From assembly GCA_041395325.1 (NCBI GenBank), contig JAWLAT010000030.1, positions 1 to 62,075 on the forward strand: 62,075 nt of DNA, read 5' to 3'. This document shows positions 60,231 to 62,075 of the stretch, in pieces (the first letter of the stretch is position 1; each line of letters begins with the position of its first letter). The notes below the pieces were generated by a model. That model made no database searches. It saw only the letters and a program-made list of their open reading frames with translations, and was not told where the DNA came from. The translations under genes were made by a program, and so were the position numbers. Origin of the DNA: JAWLAT01 sp041395325. Lineage in GTDB: Bacteria; Pseudomonadota; Gammaproteobacteria; Xanthomonadales; SZUA-5.

Positions 60231-62075
60231 GTGACCCGATACCCGACCATCGCTGGCTACGAAGTGACGGCACTGCTGGGTCGGGGCGGCATGGCGACCG
60301 TCTATGCCGCACGCCAGCTCGGACTCGATCGCGAAGTCGCCATCAAGGTGGTCGATCTGGACGAGCGTGATGCTGGCCAGTACATCCTGCGCTTCGAGAA
60401 CGAGGCCCAGAGTCTGGCGAAGCTGCGCCACCCGAACATCGTCGGTTTGTACGACTACGGCCGTACGGCCGAGGGCCTGCCCTACTACGTGATGCCGCTG
60501 CTGGATGGCGGCGACCTGGCCAGCCGACCGCGTCCGCTGAGCGAAGATGCGGTGCTGCGTCTGCTCGATGTGCTGCTCGGCGCGCTGGCGCATGCACACG
60601 AGGCCGGCATCATCCATCGCGACATCAAGCCGGAGAACATCCTCTTCGATCGCGACGAGCACCCGTTGCTGGCCGATTTCGGCGCCGCCTTCCGGCGCAG
60701 CCACTCGCGCCTGACCGAAACCGGACTGGCCATCGGCAGCGTCGGCTACATGAGCCCGGAGCAGGCACGGGGACTGGCCGTCGATGCCAGTGCCGACCTG
60801 TATTCGCTGGCGGTCGTGGCTTTTGAGTGCCTGGTTGGACAACCTCCTTTCAGTGGACCGGACGCGCTGGCGGTGGCACTGGCCCAGATGGAAGGACCCC
60901 CGCCGACACTGCCCGCCGGCCTGCGCCACTGGCAACGTTTTTTTGATCGAGCGCTGGCGCCACATTCCGCCCAGCGCTTTCCCACGGCGGCGGCCATGCG
61001 GGCTGGGCTGGGCGAAATCGGCACGCGGCTGACGGCCGTGCAACCGGCGATTGCCCTCGCGACCCGGCGACCACGTCGACACTGGTTGCCGCTGGCGGGC
61101 CTCCTGTTCGCTCTGCTGGTCGTCGCCTGGTGGTGGGGCCGCGATCACTTCGACCCGGCTGCAGTGGAGCAGCTGATCGCCAGCGGTGCGCTGCAGAGTC
61201 CGGCTGATCCCAATGCGCTGGATCTGCTGCTTGCGGCCCCCACACCACGCCCCCCAGAGTGGGCTGACAGTCGGCTGCACCTGCTCGCTGCCGCGGCCGC
61301 TCCGCTGCAACAAGCGCTGGAATCCGCCGACCTGACGGCACTGCGGGTCGAGTTGCCGCGCTGGCGCAATCTGGTGCTGGCTCTGGACGGCAAAGATCTA
61401 CCGCCTATCGTGGCGCTGGACCAACGCATTGCAGAGCGCCTGCAGCAACAGCTGTCGACAGCGCTTTCCCGGTTCGATCGTGGCCACGCCGAGGATGCCC
61501 TGCAGCTCTACCCGTTGCTGTTCGCGCCAACGGCGGAGCTGAGCACGCTGCAGGCGCAGGTCCGCGACCTGCCGCTGGAGGGTGAGCGTTTCGACGACAG
61601 TCCCGGTGTGTCGCTGGTGCTGTTGCAACGTCCGGGGCCATCAGCAGCCGGACTGGCCATCATGGCCGAGCCCGTCAGCCAGGCGCTGTTCGAGCGCTTC
61701 CGCCAGGACAACGGACGCGGTGCCAAGGCCTGCGACGTGGCCGACACTCATCAGGGCTGTTTGTCGCGAGCCGATGCGCTGGCGTTGCGCGACTGGCTCA
61801 ATGATCAGGATGGTTTGCGCTATCGGCTGCCCAGTCGGGACGAGCTGCTGGCGCATGCCGATCGCGTCCAGCCCAGTGACGCGCTGGCCTGGAGCGACAC
61901 CTGCGTCACGGTCACCACGGTGCAGCAACCCAATGTGGCGCAGCGGGCCTGGGGCGGGGTCAAGGGCCTGTTCGGCGGCAACCGGGCGCAGCCCAAGGTC
62001 GAGCGCAGTTGCGCCGGCTGGTATGCCGTGGCTCTGAGCGAGGGCACACCAACCGCACAAACGGCACCGGCGCCA
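60231..62075 (+). CDS. Membrane Ser/Thr protein kinase with FGE-sulfatase-like C-terminal domain, 3' truncated by window edge
   Basis: The GTG at 60231 opens a frame that stays open to the window end (615 codons). Kinase domain: ALLGRGGMATVYAARQ (glycine loop), VAIKVVDLDE (Lys), IIHRDIKPENILFD (catalytic loop), ADFGAAFRR and GSVGYMSPEQARG. A membrane helix follows at about residue 284 (WLPLAGLLFALLVVAWWW). After a helical linker, from about residue 477, VSQALFERFRQDNGRGAKAC, HQGCLSRADALALRDWL and RYRLPSRDELLAHA look like a formylglycine-generating-enzyme/sulfatase-modifying domain, used as a sensor in many bacterial kinases. Its ribosome site is weak. Confidence 0.9.
   Translation, partial: MTRYPTIAGYEVTALLGRGGMATVYAARQLGLDREVAIKVVDLDERDAGQYILRFENEAQSLAKLRHPNIVGLYDYGRTAEGLPYYVMPLLDGGDLASRPRPLSEDAVLRLLDVLLGALAHAHEAGIIHRDIKPENILFDRDEHPLLADFGAAFRRSHSRLTETGLAIGSVGYMSPEQARGLAVDASADLYSLAVVAFECLVGQPPFSGPDALAVALAQMEGPPPTLPAGLRHWQRFFDRALAPHSAQRFPTAAAMRAGLGEIGTRLTAVQPAIALATRRPRRHWLPLAGLLFALLVVAWWWGRDHFDPAAVEQLIASGALQSPADPNALDLLLAAPTPRPPEWADSRLHLLAAAAAPLQQALESADLTALRVELPRWRNLVLALDGKDLPPIVALDQRIAERLQQQLSTALSRFDRGHAEDALQLYPLLFAPTAELSTLQAQVRDLPLEGERFDDSPGVSLVLLQRPGPSAAGLAIMAEPVSQALFERFRQDNGRGAKACDVADTHQGCLSRADALALRDWLNDQDGLRYRLPSRDELLAHADRVQPSDALAWSDTCVTVTTVQQPNVAQRAWGGVKGLFGGNRAQPKVERSCAGWYAVALSEGTPTAQTAPAP

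Noticed and set aside
58912..62075. RtcB, RtcA or TROVE gene beside slipin
   Set aside because: None is visible in any frame up to the window edge; the next gene is a protein kinase.

Overview
The window looks like about 62 kb of chromosome from a GC-rich Gammaproteobacterium, most likely in or near the Xanthomonadales (Lysobacterales). This rests on codon usage, on a full-length Prc/Tsp and PolA of proteobacterial type, on PII and YihY, on secreted DUF11 proteins with a C-terminal tail resembling IPTL-CTERM, and on a Xanthomonas-like attC site. I ran no database search, so family names come from motif recognition.

Layout. 0-10.3 kb is core: the C-terminal part of the periplasmic protease Prc, a 2009-residue secreted beta-helix/Ig/DUF11 protein, a REP palindrome cluster and a dihydropyrimidinase. 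10.3-34.8 kb is a mobile and decaying island. It holds an integron-type attC with its cassette gene, a frameshifted AIPR abortive-infection gene, two small nuclease-like genes, three dead RAYT (REP-associated transposase) copies, an IS1111/IS110 element split by an IS3 element, a second IS3 inside a membrane-protein gene, orphan immunity-like genes, a DUF2975-HTH pair divergent from an ABC transporter, and a 4.5 kb ISL3-family transposon carrying merRTPA. Three insertions (16468, 19107, 27063) have clear target duplications, and the interrupted reading frame can be restored exactly in each case.

34.8-41.4 kb holds two tandem DUF11-repeat surface proteins; one has a frameshift and the other an out-of-frame internal deletion. 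41.4-57.6 kb is mostly housekeeping: YihY, a TlpA-like thioredoxin, acylphosphatase, PII, DNA polymerase I, YceI, a MacB/LolD-type ABC transporter, a lipoprotein methyltransferase, a TMEM43 homologue, and a MoaD-like/BNR-propeller pair.

57.7-62 kb is the most intriguing part. A small promoter-ORF-terminator unit is followed by almost 1 kb without convincing protein genes. That stretch contains two tandem tRNA-like folds (one without an anticodon arm, one with G instead of U33 and no 5' acceptor strand) and a run of hairpins, then a slipin (SPFH/Band-7) gene and a Ser/Thr kinase with an FGE-sulfatase-like C-terminus that runs off the window. A link between SPFH/Band-7 proteins and a tRNA-like RNA has been proposed from comparative genomics of RNA-repair systems. 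Here it appears without RtcB or TROVE within the window.
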